Assembly (NCBI GenBank): GCA_018651345.1
Contig: JABIEF010000027.1
Location: 1-57,179 of the forward strand
Direction: 5' to 3'
From: Rhodobiaceae bacterium
Lineage (GTDB): Bacteria > Pseudomonadota > Alphaproteobacteria > Rhizobiales > TMED25
Length of the DNA stretch: 57,179 bases
A program made the translations under genes and the position numbers. How positions within the stretch are numbered: the stretch's first letter is position 1; the number at the start of each line of letters is the position of its first letter. This document shows positions 48,347 to 57,169 of the stretch, piece by piece. The notes under the pieces are model-generated. The model was not told the DNA's origin. It worked only from the letters and a program-made list of their open reading frames with translations, and did not search any database.

Positions 48347-48970
48347 ATGAATACATGGAACAGAGACACTGTAGAAAAATATTTCAATGTTTCACGTGAA
48401 ACATTAGATAAATTTGATATATATGTTGATTTGTTACAAAAATGGCAATCTAAGGTTAATTTAATAGGACCTTCTACAACTGAAGATATTTGGGGTAGAC
48501 ATATAGCTGATTCACTTCAGTTATTGAAATTTATACCTTTGGACATCAAGAATTATATTGACTTAGGTTCTGGAGCAGGAATACCTGGATTGATATTAGC
48601 GATTTATTATGATGACCCTAGTATTAATTTTCATTTGATTGAATCTAATCATAAAAAATGTGCTTTTTTACAGACAGCGGCAACTCATTGTAACGTTCAA
48701 ATTATAATACATGAAGATAGAATTGAAAGTTTGCATATAAATAATAACTTAAAAGCTGACATTATTACTGCAAGGGCACTTGCTCCATTAAGTAAGCTAA
48801 TGGATTTGTGCTATCCTTTTGTGTGGAAAAAAACTGTTTTATTGCTACAAAAAGGAAAAGATGTAAAAAGAGAATTGACCAATTCTTCTATATATTTAAA
48901 TATGAATGTAGATATAGAGCAGAGTATAGTTGATACGGATTCCTCAATATTAATAATTAGGTCAAAATAA
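48347..48970 (+). CDS. rsmG: 16S rRNA (guanine(527)-N7)-methyltransferase RsmG
   Basis: RsmG methylates N7 of G527 of 16S rRNA with SAM; loss gives low-level streptomycin resistance in other bacteria. The SAM motif DLGSGAGIPGLILAI is near residue 65 and IGPSTTEDIWGRHIADSLQL precedes it. The start at ATG 48347 gives 207 aa; an in-frame TTG at 48332 would add five residues. The N-terminal codons for NVSRET contain a perfect parS site. Its TAA touches the parA ATG. Confidence 0.95.
   Translation: MNTWNRDTVEKYFNVSRETLDKFDIYVDLLQKWQSKVNLIGPSTTEDIWGRHIADSLQLLKFIPLDIKNYIDLGSGAGIPGLILAIYYDDPSINFHLIESNHKKCAFLQTAATHCNVQIIIHEDRIESLHINNNLKADIITARALAPLSKLMDLCYPFVWKKTVLLLQKGKDVKRELTNSSIYLNMNVDIEQSIVDTDSSILIIRSK
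48388..48403. promoter_or_regulatory. parS centromere-like site (ParB-binding)
   Basis: TGTTTCACGTGAAACA matches the universal chromosomal parS 16-mer exactly. The dyad extends two bases on each side to a 20-bp perfect palindrome (48386-48405). It lies inside the 5' coding part of rsmG and encodes NVSRET. It is 0.6 kb from parA, 1.4 kb from parB and about 9.3 kb right of the candidate origin. It is the only such site I found in the window. Confidence 0.95.
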
Positions 48971-49825
48971 ATGTTTGGTTTTATTGGTAAAAAAATAAAA
49001 AATGTTGAAAGGCCTATTGGTAAACCAAGAGTCTTAGTCTTTGCCAACCAAAAAGGTGGCGTAGGAAAAACAACGACTGCTATAAATTTAGGATGTGCAA
49101 TAACGGAAAAAGGATACAAAGTCCTAATAATAGACTTAGATCCACAGGGAAACGCATCTACTGGACTCGGTATAAATAAAGAATCAAGAGAATTTTCATC
49201 ATATGACGTACTGGTTGATCAGATGTCTATAGGAAAGGCAACAGTAAAAACTACTGTAAATGATTTATATTTAGTTCCTTCAACCTTAGATTTATTGGGT
49301 ATTGAGGCTACTTTAGCAAGTGATAAAAATAGATCATTCAAGCTTAAAGATGCAATACAAAATATGTTATTAGAAGCTACAACTACTGAAGATAATTATC
49401 ATTACATACTCATAGATTGCCCCCCTTCACTAAACTTACTGACAATTAATGCGTTAGTAGCATCAGATGCTGTCATGGTTCCACTCCAATGTGAATTTTT
49501 TGCCTTAGAAGGATTGGGCCAACTTCTTGAAACAGTAGATCACATAAGAAAAACACTTAATGAAAATTTAGTAATACACGGTATTGTTCTAACAATGTTT
49601 GATGAGAGGAATAACTTATCAGGTCAAGTTGAAAAGGATGTAAGAGAATATATGAGTGATAAGGTTTACAAGACAGTAATTCCAAGAAATGTTAGGGTAT
49701 CAGAAGCCCCTTCGTACGGTAAACCTGTATTAATATATGACCATAAATGTTCAGGATCTAAAGCTTATATAAAACTTGCGAGTGAGGTGTTAAGCAGAGA
49801 TAAAAATATGAAATATAACAATTAA
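48971..49825 (+). CDS. parA: Chromosome partitioning ATPase ParA
   Basis: ParA is the Walker-type ATPase that moves ParB-parS complexes and so segregates origins. The deviant Walker A KGGVGKTTTAINLG is near residue 33, the Walker A' DLDPQGNASTGLG follows, and DCPPSLNLLTINAL and VPLQCEFFALEGL are present. The length of 284 aa is typical, with a short N-terminal extension (MFGFIGKKIKN). It starts directly after the rsmG stop and precedes parB by 27 bases. Confidence 0.97.
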   Translation: MFGFIGKKIKNVERPIGKPRVLVFANQKGGVGKTTTAINLGCAITEKGYKVLIIDLDPQGNASTGLGINKESREFSSYDVLVDQMSIGKATVKTTVNDLYLVPSTLDLLGIEATLASDKNRSFKLKDAIQNMLLEATTTEDNYHYILIDCPPSLNLLTINALVASDAVMVPLQCEFFALEGLGQLLETVDHIRKTLNENLVIHGIVLTMFDERNNLSGQVEKDVREYMSDKVYKTVIPRNVRVSEAPSYGKPVLIYDHKCSGSKAYIKLASEVLSRDKNMKYNN

Positions 49826-49852
49826 CTGAAAAAACCTAAGAAAGTAACGCTT

Positions 49853-50785
49853 ATGATTAACGATGATAGTATTAAAAAAAGAATAAACGAAAGTGAAAAT
49901 CATTCTAATAGGTTAGGTAGGGGGTTGGCATCTTTAATTGGTGACTCATCAAAAAATATGAGCATACCTGATAAGGCAGAGGCACAGACTGCGTTAGACA
50001 TTATTCCCATAGAATATATTCAAGCAAATACACAAAATCCACGAAGAGTATTTCATGAAAGTGAATTGATCGATTTATCAAACTCTATAAAAGAAAAAGG
50101 AATTCTTCAGCCAATTATTGTAAGGGCAATTGACGGTTCTCAAAATACATATGAAGTTGTTGCTGGTGAAAGAAGGTGGCGAGCAGCACAAATAGCAAAA
50201 TTAGATCAAATTCCAGTTATTATAAAAACACTATCTGATGTTGACGCATTAGAAATTGCAATCATTGAAAATGTTCAAAGGTCTAATCTATCACCAATTG
50301 AAGAAGCAACCGGATATAAGAATTTAATAGATACTTTTTCTTACACTCAAGATGACTTAGCTAAAGTTATTGGTAAAAGCAGGAGTTATGTAGCAAATAC
50401 TCTAAGATTGATGAACTTGCCTGTAAAGGTAATTGAATATCTGTCTAATGGTGAACTAACTGCAGGTCATGCTCGTGCTTTATTGTCTACTATGAATGCT
50501 GAAATATTGGCGGATCTGATTGTAAAAAAAGGATTAAGCGTAAGACAAACAGAAAATTTAGTAAAATCATCTATAAATAATCAAACAGATAAACTAAAAG
50601 TTATTGATGTAAGTACTCATAATAAAGATGATGTAGAGATTAGAGATTTAGAAAAAAATATAACAACAGAATTAGGTTTTAATGTTAAAATTAATAATAA
50701 TTCTAATAATTCAGGTAAAGTAGTTATTAAGTATTTAGATTTAGATCAGCTAGATCTGATAAGGAAAAGGTTATTAGGAAAGTAA
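49853..50785 (+). CDS. parB: Chromosome partitioning CTPase ParB
   Basis: ParB binds parS, spreads as a CTP-dependent clamp and recruits ParA. RLGRGLASLIGD at residues 21-32 resembles the N-terminal ParA-activating motif. The NPRRVFHESEL and VAGERRWRAAQ motifs (CTP and nucleotide pocket) are followed by ENVQRSNLSPIEEA, the helix-turn-helix (TQDDLAKVIGKSRSYVANTLR) and a C-terminal dimer domain. The length of 310 aa is normal. Its stop directly abuts the convergent holA stop. Confidence 0.97.
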   Translation: MINDDSIKKRINESENHSNRLGRGLASLIGDSSKNMSIPDKAEAQTALDIIPIEYIQANTQNPRRVFHESELIDLSNSIKEKGILQPIIVRAIDGSQNTYEVVAGERRWRAAQIAKLDQIPVIIKTLSDVDALEIAIIENVQRSNLSPIEEATGYKNLIDTFSYTQDDLAKVIGKSRSYVANTLRLMNLPVKVIEYLSNGELTAGHARALLSTMNAEILADLIVKKGLSVRQTENLVKSSINNQTDKLKVIDVSTHNKDDVEIRDLEKNITTELGFNVKINNNSNNSGKVVIKYLDLDQLDLIRKRLLGK

Positions 50786-51808
50786 TTATTTATTTTTTAA
50801 AGTTGATATCTTCATAAGACCTCTTTCGATAACTATATCGGATAACGTAGGAAAATTTCTAGAATCTTCTTCTGTTTCTGAGAGTATTTTAATTGTTTTC
50901 ATGATGGAATTTTGGCTCCATTTATTTATTTGCTTGATAATGCTATCTCTTCTTTGAAAAAAAATCACTGGTTTATATTCAGATATCGCTTGAGAAACCG
51001 ATTTCTTCTCAATATTAATAATATTCAATATATGCAATAATTTGCTAGCGTGTCTTTGGGCCGATATGAGAACTTGTATTGCATTTATATTGTTTTCAAG
51101 TGACTTATTATAAAGGTTATTAATGTGTTTAATTTTTTTTTCAAAGATTATATCAATCAGTTCATCAATATTTGATTGGGATGAATCATAAATAGTTTTT
51201 TTAATGTCTGTTATATTAATTTCATTGTTTTCTCCAACTAATGTACAAAGCTTATCAATTTCATTCAAAGTACCTTGATGATCGTTTCCTAATAAACCAG
51301 TCAAGAGATCTTTGGCTTCTTTTGTAATTCGATTATTATATTGAATTAATTTTTTATCTATAATTTGAGATATTTTAAATTCAGCATTTAAATAGCAAGG
51401 GATAGTTACTGCGTGGGTGTTTTTTTCAAATGCTTTTCGCAGTGGTGAAACTGGCTTTAGTTCGTTTGTAGAGATAATTAAAATTGAATCATAAGATATC
51501 TCAAAAATATCTTTTATTAATTTTGCTGGAAGAGGATTATCAATATTAAGATAAACTACTTTTCTTGAATTATTGAAATTAATACTCAACAGCTCATCTG
51601 CTAAGGATTCAGGTCTATCTTGTATGGTTCTGTCGTCTAGCTTAGAAACTAAAAAAGGATCGTTAGGGTCGTTTGTATATTTTGATAATGTAATTTTTGA
51701 TCTTTCAAGAATTAACCCTCTGTCTGATCCATATATGAGAATAGCTTTAACGCTCTGATCAGGATTATTTAAAAAAACTTCTATTTGCTGATTTTTTAGT
51801 GCTACCAA
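50786..51808 (-). CDS. holA: DNA polymerase III delta subunit
   Basis: HolA is the clamp-loader wrench that opens the beta clamp. The 340-aa sequence has the N-terminal IYGSDRGLILERS segment, the three-domain layout of the family, and a C-terminal helical collar domain with ISAQRHASKLL. Sequence similarity in this family is low, so position helps: holA next to lptE and leuS is a conserved order. Confidence 0.9.
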   Translation of the reverse strand: MVALKNQQIEVFLNNPDQSVKAILIYGSDRGLILERSKITLSKYTNDPNDPFLVSKLDDRTIQDRPESLADELLSINFNNSRKVVYLNIDNPLPAKLIKDIFEISYDSILIISTNELKPVSPLRKAFEKNTHAVTIPCYLNAEFKISQIIDKKLIQYNNRITKEAKDLLTGLLGNDHQGTLNEIDKLCTLVGENNEINITDIKKTIYDSSQSNIDELIDIIFEKKIKHINNLYNKSLENNINAIQVLISAQRHASKLLHILNIINIEKKSVSQAISEYKPVIFFQRRDSIIKQINKWSQNSIMKTIKILSETEEDSRNFPTLSDIVIERGLMKISTLKNK

Positions 51809-51828
51809 AGAATTACCCTTTATATTTT

Positions 51829-52335
51829 TTATTTAATAAAATGTAGGTTTATTTGGTTACTAATTTTTTTTGCAATCTCTTTTGCAATGATATTATTTGT
51901 TTTTATTTCTGATCTCGAGTTATTAAATTCTGATTGCCAATTGGCGTAACTATTACTAACTATAATTTTATTAGAATATAATAGTTCTCTATACTCTCCA
52001 ACTTTAAATATTTGATAATCTACTGTAATTGTAATTTGTGAATGATTTGCTTTACCTTTAGAATTTAATAATAAATCTTTTTTATCCAAGGTTGTCTGAA
52101 AATTTAAATGCAGGGCACTATTTATGTTATTAACATCACTGGAAATAAATTCAATTAACTCATTTCTAATAATTTGATTTATTCTTTTATCAGCTGCAGG
52201 TATATATATTTCTTTTAGTATAGTATTATTACTGATTTGATTATGATCACTGTACAATGGTTTAAAAGAACATCCAGAGGAGAAAAGAAACACTAGAACT
52301 AACATGATATGTGTATTTTTATTAGACAACAACAT
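51829..52335 (-). CDS. lptE: LPS-assembly lipoprotein LptE
   Basis: LptE plugs the LptD barrel that inserts lipopolysaccharide in the outer membrane. The N-terminal signal ends in a lipobox-like LFSSGC (Cys22), then FKPLYSD as in LptE proteins. The 168-aa length fits. LptE sequences are poorly conserved, so the lipobox and the leuS-lptE-holA context carry the call. Its start overlaps the leuS stop by 14 bases. Confidence 0.85.
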   Translation of the reverse strand: MLLSNKNTHIMLVLVFLFSSGCSFKPLYSDHNQISNNTILKEIYIPAADKRINQIIRNELIEFISSDVNNINSALHLNFQTTLDKKDLLLNSKGKANHSQITITVDYQIFKVGEYRELLYSNKIIVSNSYANWQSEFNNSRSEIKTNNIIAKEIAKKISNQINLHFIK

Positions 52336-54928
52336 TTAAAATCTTCCCTGGTACGTAGATAACCTTTTTAATTGTGTTATCGTTAATTGCTCTAATAACA
52401 TTCTCTACATTAAATGCTTTTTGTTCAACTTCTTTTTGTTCGGCATCAATTGATATTTCTATTTCGCCTCTTTTTTTACCATTGATTTGTACAATAATTA
52501 CTGAAGTTTCATTAATTATAAGCTTTTTTTCATATGTTGGCCATGGTTGTTCTGCAAGAAGGTTGGTATGACCAAGGTGATTCCAACATGATTCTGCTAA
52601 ATGTGGAGCCATTGGTCCAAAAAGCTTGCAATATGCTTCTAGACTTTCTCTTAGTGCCCATGCCATGCTTGTATCAATATTTTTTGGTTTATCTGTAATA
52701 ATTGTTGTAAGAGAATTACTTAGTTCATAAATATATGCCACGGCTCTGTTAAATCTTAAATTATCCAGAGCCTCAGTTATTTCTGATATTATTTTATGTG
52801 TGACCTTTCTAATTTTCATTGCCTCATCAGTAAAATTTAATGGTATTCCTTCTTCTTTTTTACACACATATTTTTCGCCTTCATAAATTATTTTCCAAGC
52901 TTTTTGAATAAATTTATTAGCAGCCTCTACTCCGTTATCTGTCCATTGTATATCTCTTTCGGGCGGGGTATCTGATAGAATAAACCATCTAGCAGTATCA
53001 GCTCCATACATGGACACTATTGCATTTGGGTCAATAATATTTTTTTTAGATTTTGACATTGATTCAATAGGCCCAATGATAATCTCTTCTCCTGTATCAA
53101 TATGTGTTGCTGTATTGTTTTCAATTTTAACTTCTTCAGGGAATAGCCATTCGCCTTTCGTATTTTTATATGTTTCATGGGTTACCATGCCTTGAGTAAA
53201 TAATCCGTCAAAGGGTTCGTCTATTTTTACGTGACCAGTTATTTTCATACTTCTCATAAAAAATCGTGAATATAATAAATGTAAAATTGCGTGCTCAACT
53301 CCACCAATGTATTGGTCTACAGGGAGCCAATAATCGACAGCTTTTGAGTCTAATACTTCCTCAGAGTGAGGAGAACAAAATCTAGCATAATACCAAGATG
53401 AATCGACAAATGTATCAAATGTATCAGTCTCTCGTTCTGCAGGGCTATTGCATTTTGGACAACTGACATGTTTCCAGGTAGGATGTCTGTCCAGCGGATT
53501 TCCAGGGACATCAAAACTTACATCTTCTGGTAAAGTAACAGGTAGTTTATTCCTTGGCACCTCAACAACGCCACATTTTTTACAATGTATAATGGGAATT
53601 GGGCAACCCCAATATCTTTGTCTTGAAATTCCCCAGTCTCTAAGCCTAAAAGTAATAGTTTTTTCACCCTGTGCTTGTCCGTTTATTTTTATTTTTTCGA
53701 GTGTGTCTGCAGCTAAATTTTTTGCATCTGCAATACTTAAATTATTAAGAAAATCAGAATTTATCATTGTTCCATCGCCGGTAAAAGCTTCATTGATAAT
53801 CTTATAACTCTTTGAATCCTGATTTGATGGCAACACCACAGGTATAACTTCTAATTGATATTTATTAGCAAAATCAAGATCTCTTTGATCATGAGCTGGG
53901 CAACCAAATATGGCACCAGTTCCATACTCCATTAGAACAAAGTTTGCTATATACACATCCAACTCTTTATTTTTAATAAATGGATGGTTAACTGTAATGC
54001 CAGTTTTAAAACCAATTTTTTCAGCCTTAGCAATATTAGCAAGCGTGGTGCCCTGTTTTTGGCATGTGTTTATAAATTTTTTTATTTCTAAGTTTTCTTT
54101 AGATAACACGTTTGCTATTGGGTGGTCAGGTGATATAGCGCAAAAACTAGCTCCAAATAAGGTATCAGGTCTGGTAGTAAATACCTCGAGGGTTTTGTCA
54201 ATAATGTTTTGTGTTTTGTGTTTTATTTCAAAATGTAATTTAACACCGGTTGATTTTCCGATCCAACGATCTTGCATTATCTTTACTTTATCAGGCCATC
54301 TTTTTAGATCGTCTAATTTTAATAATAGATCATCAGCAAATTTAGTAATATTAAAAAACCATTGTGTTAATTCCTTGGTTTCAACGAGAGCTCCAGATCT
54401 CCACCCTAAACCATCTATAACTTGTTCATTTGCAAGCACAGTTTTGTCTACGGGATCCCAGTTGACTTTAGAATTTTTTCTGACTACCAAATCTTTTTTT
54501 AAAAAATCAAGAAAAAGCTTTTGTTCGTGGACATAATATTTAGGATCACAAGTTGCTATTTCTCGTTCCCAATCTATTGATAGGCCAAGTAATTTTAGTT
54601 GACTACGCATATTGTTAATATTTTCGTAAGTCCATATTGCTGGATGAGTATTTCTTTGCATTGCTGCATTTTCTGCAGGCATCCCAAATGCATCCCATCC
54701 CATTGGGTGCAATACATTAAATCCTGAAGCTCTTTTATATCGAGCTATTACATCTCCCATAGTGTAGTTTCTTACATGTCCCATATGAATTTTACCAGAG
54801 GGATAAGGAAACATCTCTAAAACATAATATTTTGACTTATTAGTATTTTCTTCTGATTTAAAAATACCTTTTTCTACCCATTTCTTTTGCCAAATGGGTT
54901 CTACTTCTTGGGCATTATACCGTTCCAT
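52322..54928 (-). CDS. leuS: Leucine-tRNA ligase
   Basis: LeuS charges tRNA-Leu. The class I motifs are intact: HIGH-type HMGH in [13 protein letters not shown] near residue 45, and KMSKS-type MSKSKKN near 640. The CP1 editing domain (about 230-420) includes [10 protein letters not shown], and a zinc knuckle with [12 protein letters not shown] and [11 protein letters not shown] is near 460-515. The length of 868 aa is normal. It is upstream of lptE and downstream of DUF3576. Confidence 0.98.
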   Translation of the reverse strand: MERYNAQEVEPIWQKKWVEKGIFKSEENTNKSKYYVLEMFPYPSGKIHMGHVRNYTMGDVIARYKRASGFNVLHPMGWDAFGMPAENAAMQRNTHPAIWTYENINNMRSQLKLLGLSIDWEREIATCDPKYYVHEQKLFLDFLKKDLVVRKNSKVNWDPVDKTVLANEQVIDGLGWRSGALVETKELTQWFFNITKFADDLLLKLDDLKRWPDKVKIMQDRWIGKSTGVKLHFEIKHKTQNIIDKTLEVFTTRPDTLFGASFCAISPDHPIANVLSKENLEIKKFINTCQKQGTTLANIAKAEKIGFKTGITVNHPFIKNKELDVYIANFVLMEYGTGAIFGCPAHDQRDLDFANKYQLEVIPVVLPSNQDSKSYKIINEAFTGDGTMINSDFLNNLSIADAKNLAADTLEKIKINGQAQGEKTITFRLRDWGISRQRYWGCPIPIIHCKKCGVVEVPRNKLPVTLPEDVSFDVPGNPLDRHPTWKHVSCPKCNSPAERETDTFDTFVDSSWYYARFCSPHSEEVLDSKAVDYWLPVDQYIGGVEHAILHLLYSRFFMRSMKITGHVKIDEPFDGLFTQGMVTHETYKNTKGEWLFPEEVKIENNTATHIDTGEEIIIGPIESMSKSKKNIIDPNAIVSMYGADTARWFILSDTPPERDIQWTDNGVEAANKFIQKAWKIIYEGEKYVCKKEEGIPLNFTDEAMKIRKVTHKIISEITEALDNLRFNRAVAYIYELSNSLTTIITDKPKNIDTSMAWALRESLEAYCKLFGPMAPHLAESCWNHLGHTNLLAEQPWPTYEKKLIINETSVIIVQINGKKRGEIEISIDAEQKEVEQKAFNVENVIRAINDNTIKKVIYVPGKILNVVV

Positions 54929-54953
54929 TTAATAAGCCCATATTTTAATGTTT

Positions 54954-55499
54954 TTAATTAACACGACTTTGTCTCATTATACGCGCAGAAGTTAGAATTT
55001 GATTTTCAAGTTTTTGTGCTGTGTCTTTATTTACACTTGTATTGACCCATTCACCGTTTTCTTTTATTTGGCGAAATATACTTACTTTTACAGCATCAGC
55101 ACGCAATCGTGTATCCAGGATGTATACTGTTATTTTAAATCTTTCATTTTGATTGCTTGGATCAATATACCATTCTGTTGTAATAATACCCCCAAAAGGA
55201 TCTGCGTTATCTAATGGCATAAATGATATCGTATCTAACGTTGCTCTCCACAGGAGGGCGTTAACACCTATCTTTGCACCAGCATCATCGTTACTTTCAC
55301 CACCAAAGAGTTTAAAGGTATCTTGTACTTTTCCTTGTACTTTGCCTTTATTCTTGTTTTCTTCTAGTCTTTTTTTCGAAGCTTCGGCGTCCATCCAATT
55401 TGGCATAGTTGATGAGCAAGAGCTTAAAGGTAATGATAGAAGAACCATAACTAAAATTGGTGCAATGATATTTAGGAAGTAATTTTTTACATAAATCAT
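54954..55499 (-). CDS. DUF3576 lipoprotein
   Basis: The 181-aa protein has an N-terminal signal (hydrophobic 9-26) ending in a lipobox, LPLSSC, with Cys28 as the lipidation site. The mature part has the DUF3576 motifs VNALLWRATLDTISFMPL, DPFGGIITTEWY and RADAVKVSIFRQ. DUF3576 genes sit upstream of leuS-lptE-holA in alphaproteobacteria. The function is unknown; the neighbouring lptE suggests an envelope role (inference). Confidence 0.88.
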   Translation of the reverse strand: MIYVKNYFLNIIAPILVMVLLSLPLSSCSSTMPNWMDAEASKKRLEENKNKGKVQGKVQDTFKLFGGESNDDAGAKIGVNALLWRATLDTISFMPLDNADPFGGIITTEWYIDPSNQNERFKITVYILDTRLRADAVKVSIFRQIKENGEWVNTSVNKDTAQKLENQILTSARIMRQSRVN

Positions 55500-55809
55500 A
55501 TTTAAACTTACTTAACATAAAAAAACATAATATAATGTTTTAGTATTAAAATACTTAAAAGTACAAATATAAATTTTATTTTGTACTTAAAAAAGATAGC
55601 AATAAAGCTTTTATTAACAAAAAGTTAACAAATGTGTTAAAATAGCCACACAATGTACAATAATTTATTTATTGCCATTAAAATGTTGACTAAAGAACTG
55701 TTAGACTTATTCTTAACACAGTAAATTTATTTAATTGTAACAAAAGTATAATATTAAATAAATATAAATATAACAAATTCTTAATTTGAATAATTGACAA
55801 GGAAATAAA
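55500..55809. other. 310-base non-coding leader between DUF3576 and the porin
   Basis: No gene is visible. The left part holds three short inverted repeats: AAAACAT/ATGTTTT (55522-55541), AGTATT/AATACT (55542-55555) and AAGTACAAA/TTTGTACTT (55559-55588). It also has TTAA-N7-TTAA (55614-55628) followed by TTAACA-AATG-TGTTAA (55625-55640). The right part holds candidate promoters and a long A/T-rich leader ending in GACAAGGAAATAAA before the porin ATG. Confidence 0.5.
55686..55752 (+). promoter_or_regulatory. Candidate promoters of the porin gene
   Basis: TTGACT (55686-55691) with TATTCT (55708-55713) at 16-base spacing is one candidate, giving a leader of about 90 bases. A perfect TATAAT at 55747-55752 has no good -35 box but would give a leader of about 50 bases. 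The sequence does not decide between them. Confidence 0.4.
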
Positions 55810-57111
55810 ATGAATAAAAAGATTACAGGAACCGCAATGGTATTGATGGGTACTTTATACTCTGGTTTAGCAATTGCAGCCGATGCCCCAGCTGCCTCAG
55901 GTTCTCCGATTACTCTATCAGTTGGTGGTGAAGCTAAAATGCAAACTATCTTCGGTGGTGGCATTTGTGCTGCTATAGCAACTGCTGCTGACACTATGAG
56001 CAGAGAGTTAACTACAACATCATCTGGTACTATCACAACTTCTTTGGTAGCAATTGGTTTTGCTGCTGGTTCAACAATTGGTGATGTGACAACTATGACT
56101 TTTACTGCTGACCCTTGTGGCGGCAATAAAATCAAGTCACCTACAACTACTGTTGATAGAGAAATTACATTTGGTGCATCAGGTACATTAGCAAACGGTC
56201 TATCTGTTTCTTTTGATGACAAAATGGAACTTCATGGTGGAGAAACAGGAAACTCTAAAGAATTTGAACTTAAATTCGGTGGTGCTTTCGGTGAAATCCT
56301 AGTTAGAAACAGTGGCGATAGTCCTGTTAAAGACATGATGGCTGGTACAACAGGTGCTAATCCTGATGTAGTTGGTTCAACAGTAAATGGTGGCCATAAA
56401 CGTGGAACATCAGGTTTTGGTGACATCAACTTCACTTACTATGCTCCTTCAATGGGCGGTTTAGATCTTGCAATTGGTTATGCTCCTAGTTCAGCAGCTC
56501 CAGATGGTACAGCAGGTCTATATCTAGATGATGCTGCTTTCAAAGACACATTCTCAATCGGCGCTAGCTATTCAATGGCTGTAGGCGATATGACTGTTGC
56601 TTTAGGCGGTGGTTTTGAAAATGCTGACAGAACAACATCTGATTGTACTTCTTTAGCAACAGATCTAGCAGCAGCAGATGCCGCAACAACATCAGCAGCT
56701 TTGATTGATGCGTTGTATGAAACTGGTGCATGTGGTGATGAAGCAAATACAGCTATCGGTGCAGATATAACAATGGGTGACATTACATTGTCAGCTGGTT
56801 ATTCTAACATGGATACAGACGGTGCTGATCAAAATACATTGTCAGCTGGTCTTGAAACTTCTGTAGGTGACTTCACTTATACTGTTGGTTATACTCAAGA
56901 AACTAATACAGCACTGCGTAAGCAACAAGGTGGTGGCAAAGTTGAAGATGTAAGCAGAGCTATGAGTTTAGCAGCAGCTACTGCACTAGGCGACGGCGTT
57001 GATCTTGAAGTGAACTTCTCATCTTCAGAATATGACGAATATGCTCAAGAATTGGGTGCCGGAACAGTAACAGCTTGGAGAACAGCTGTTGTTATAACAG
57101 TTGGATTCTAA
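55810..57111 (+). CDS. Outer-membrane porin, 16-18-strand type
   Basis: A Gly/Ala/Thr-rich porin-like protein of 433 aa with a signal peptide (residues 1-23, cleaved after AIA), then SGSPITLSVGGEAKM typical of the first strand. Alternating beta-strand patterns run to the end, and the terminal VITVGF has the C-terminal Phe of outer-membrane barrels. Four cysteines (53, 103, 279, 308) lie in regions that read as extracellular loops, so two disulfides are possible. Codon use is richer in G/C than neighbours, as in a highly expressed gene. It is monocistronic with its own leader and terminator. Substrate unknown. Confidence 0.87.
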   Translation: MNKKITGTAMVLMGTLYSGLAIAADAPAASGSPITLSVGGEAKMQTIFGGGICAAIATAADTMSRELTTTSSGTITTSLVAIGFAAGSTIGDVTTMTFTADPCGGNKIKSPTTTVDREITFGASGTLANGLSVSFDDKMELHGGETGNSKEFELKFGGAFGEILVRNSGDSPVKDMMAGTTGANPDVVGSTVNGGHKRGTSGFGDINFTYYAPSMGGLDLAIGYAPSSAAPDGTAGLYLDDAAFKDTFSIGASYSMAVGDMTVALGGGFENADRTTSDCTSLATDLAAADAATTSAALIDALYETGACGDEANTAIGADITMGDITLSAGYSNMDTDGADQNTLSAGLETSVGDFTYTVGYTQETNTALRKQQGGGKVEDVSRAMSLAAATALGDGVDLEVNFSSSEYDEYAQELGAGTVTAWRTAVVITVGF

Positions 57112-57140
57112 TTTAGAAGCTTAATTGTTTAAAGAATAGA

Positions 57141-57169
57141 AAGGGGTGGCTTAGGCTACCCCTTTTTTT
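57141..57169 (+). terminator. Rho-independent terminator of the porin gene
   Basis: GGGGTGGC (57143-57150) and GCTACCCC (57155-57162) pair fully with one G-U around the loop TTAG, extended by two A-T pairs, and are followed by a T-run to 57169. It lies 30 bases after the porin stop. It is the only clear GC-rich hairpin terminator I found in the window. Confidence 0.9.

Noticed and set aside
53910-54536. A 208-codon frame antisense to leuS
   Set aside because: It lies wholly within the conserved leuS coding region and has no motif; long antisense frames are a by-product of codon use in the real gene.
55731-56222. A 163-codon frame antisense to the porin 5' end
   Set aside because: Its Val/Ala/Pro-rich translation mirrors the Gly/Ala/Thr-rich porin; no start context or domain supports it.
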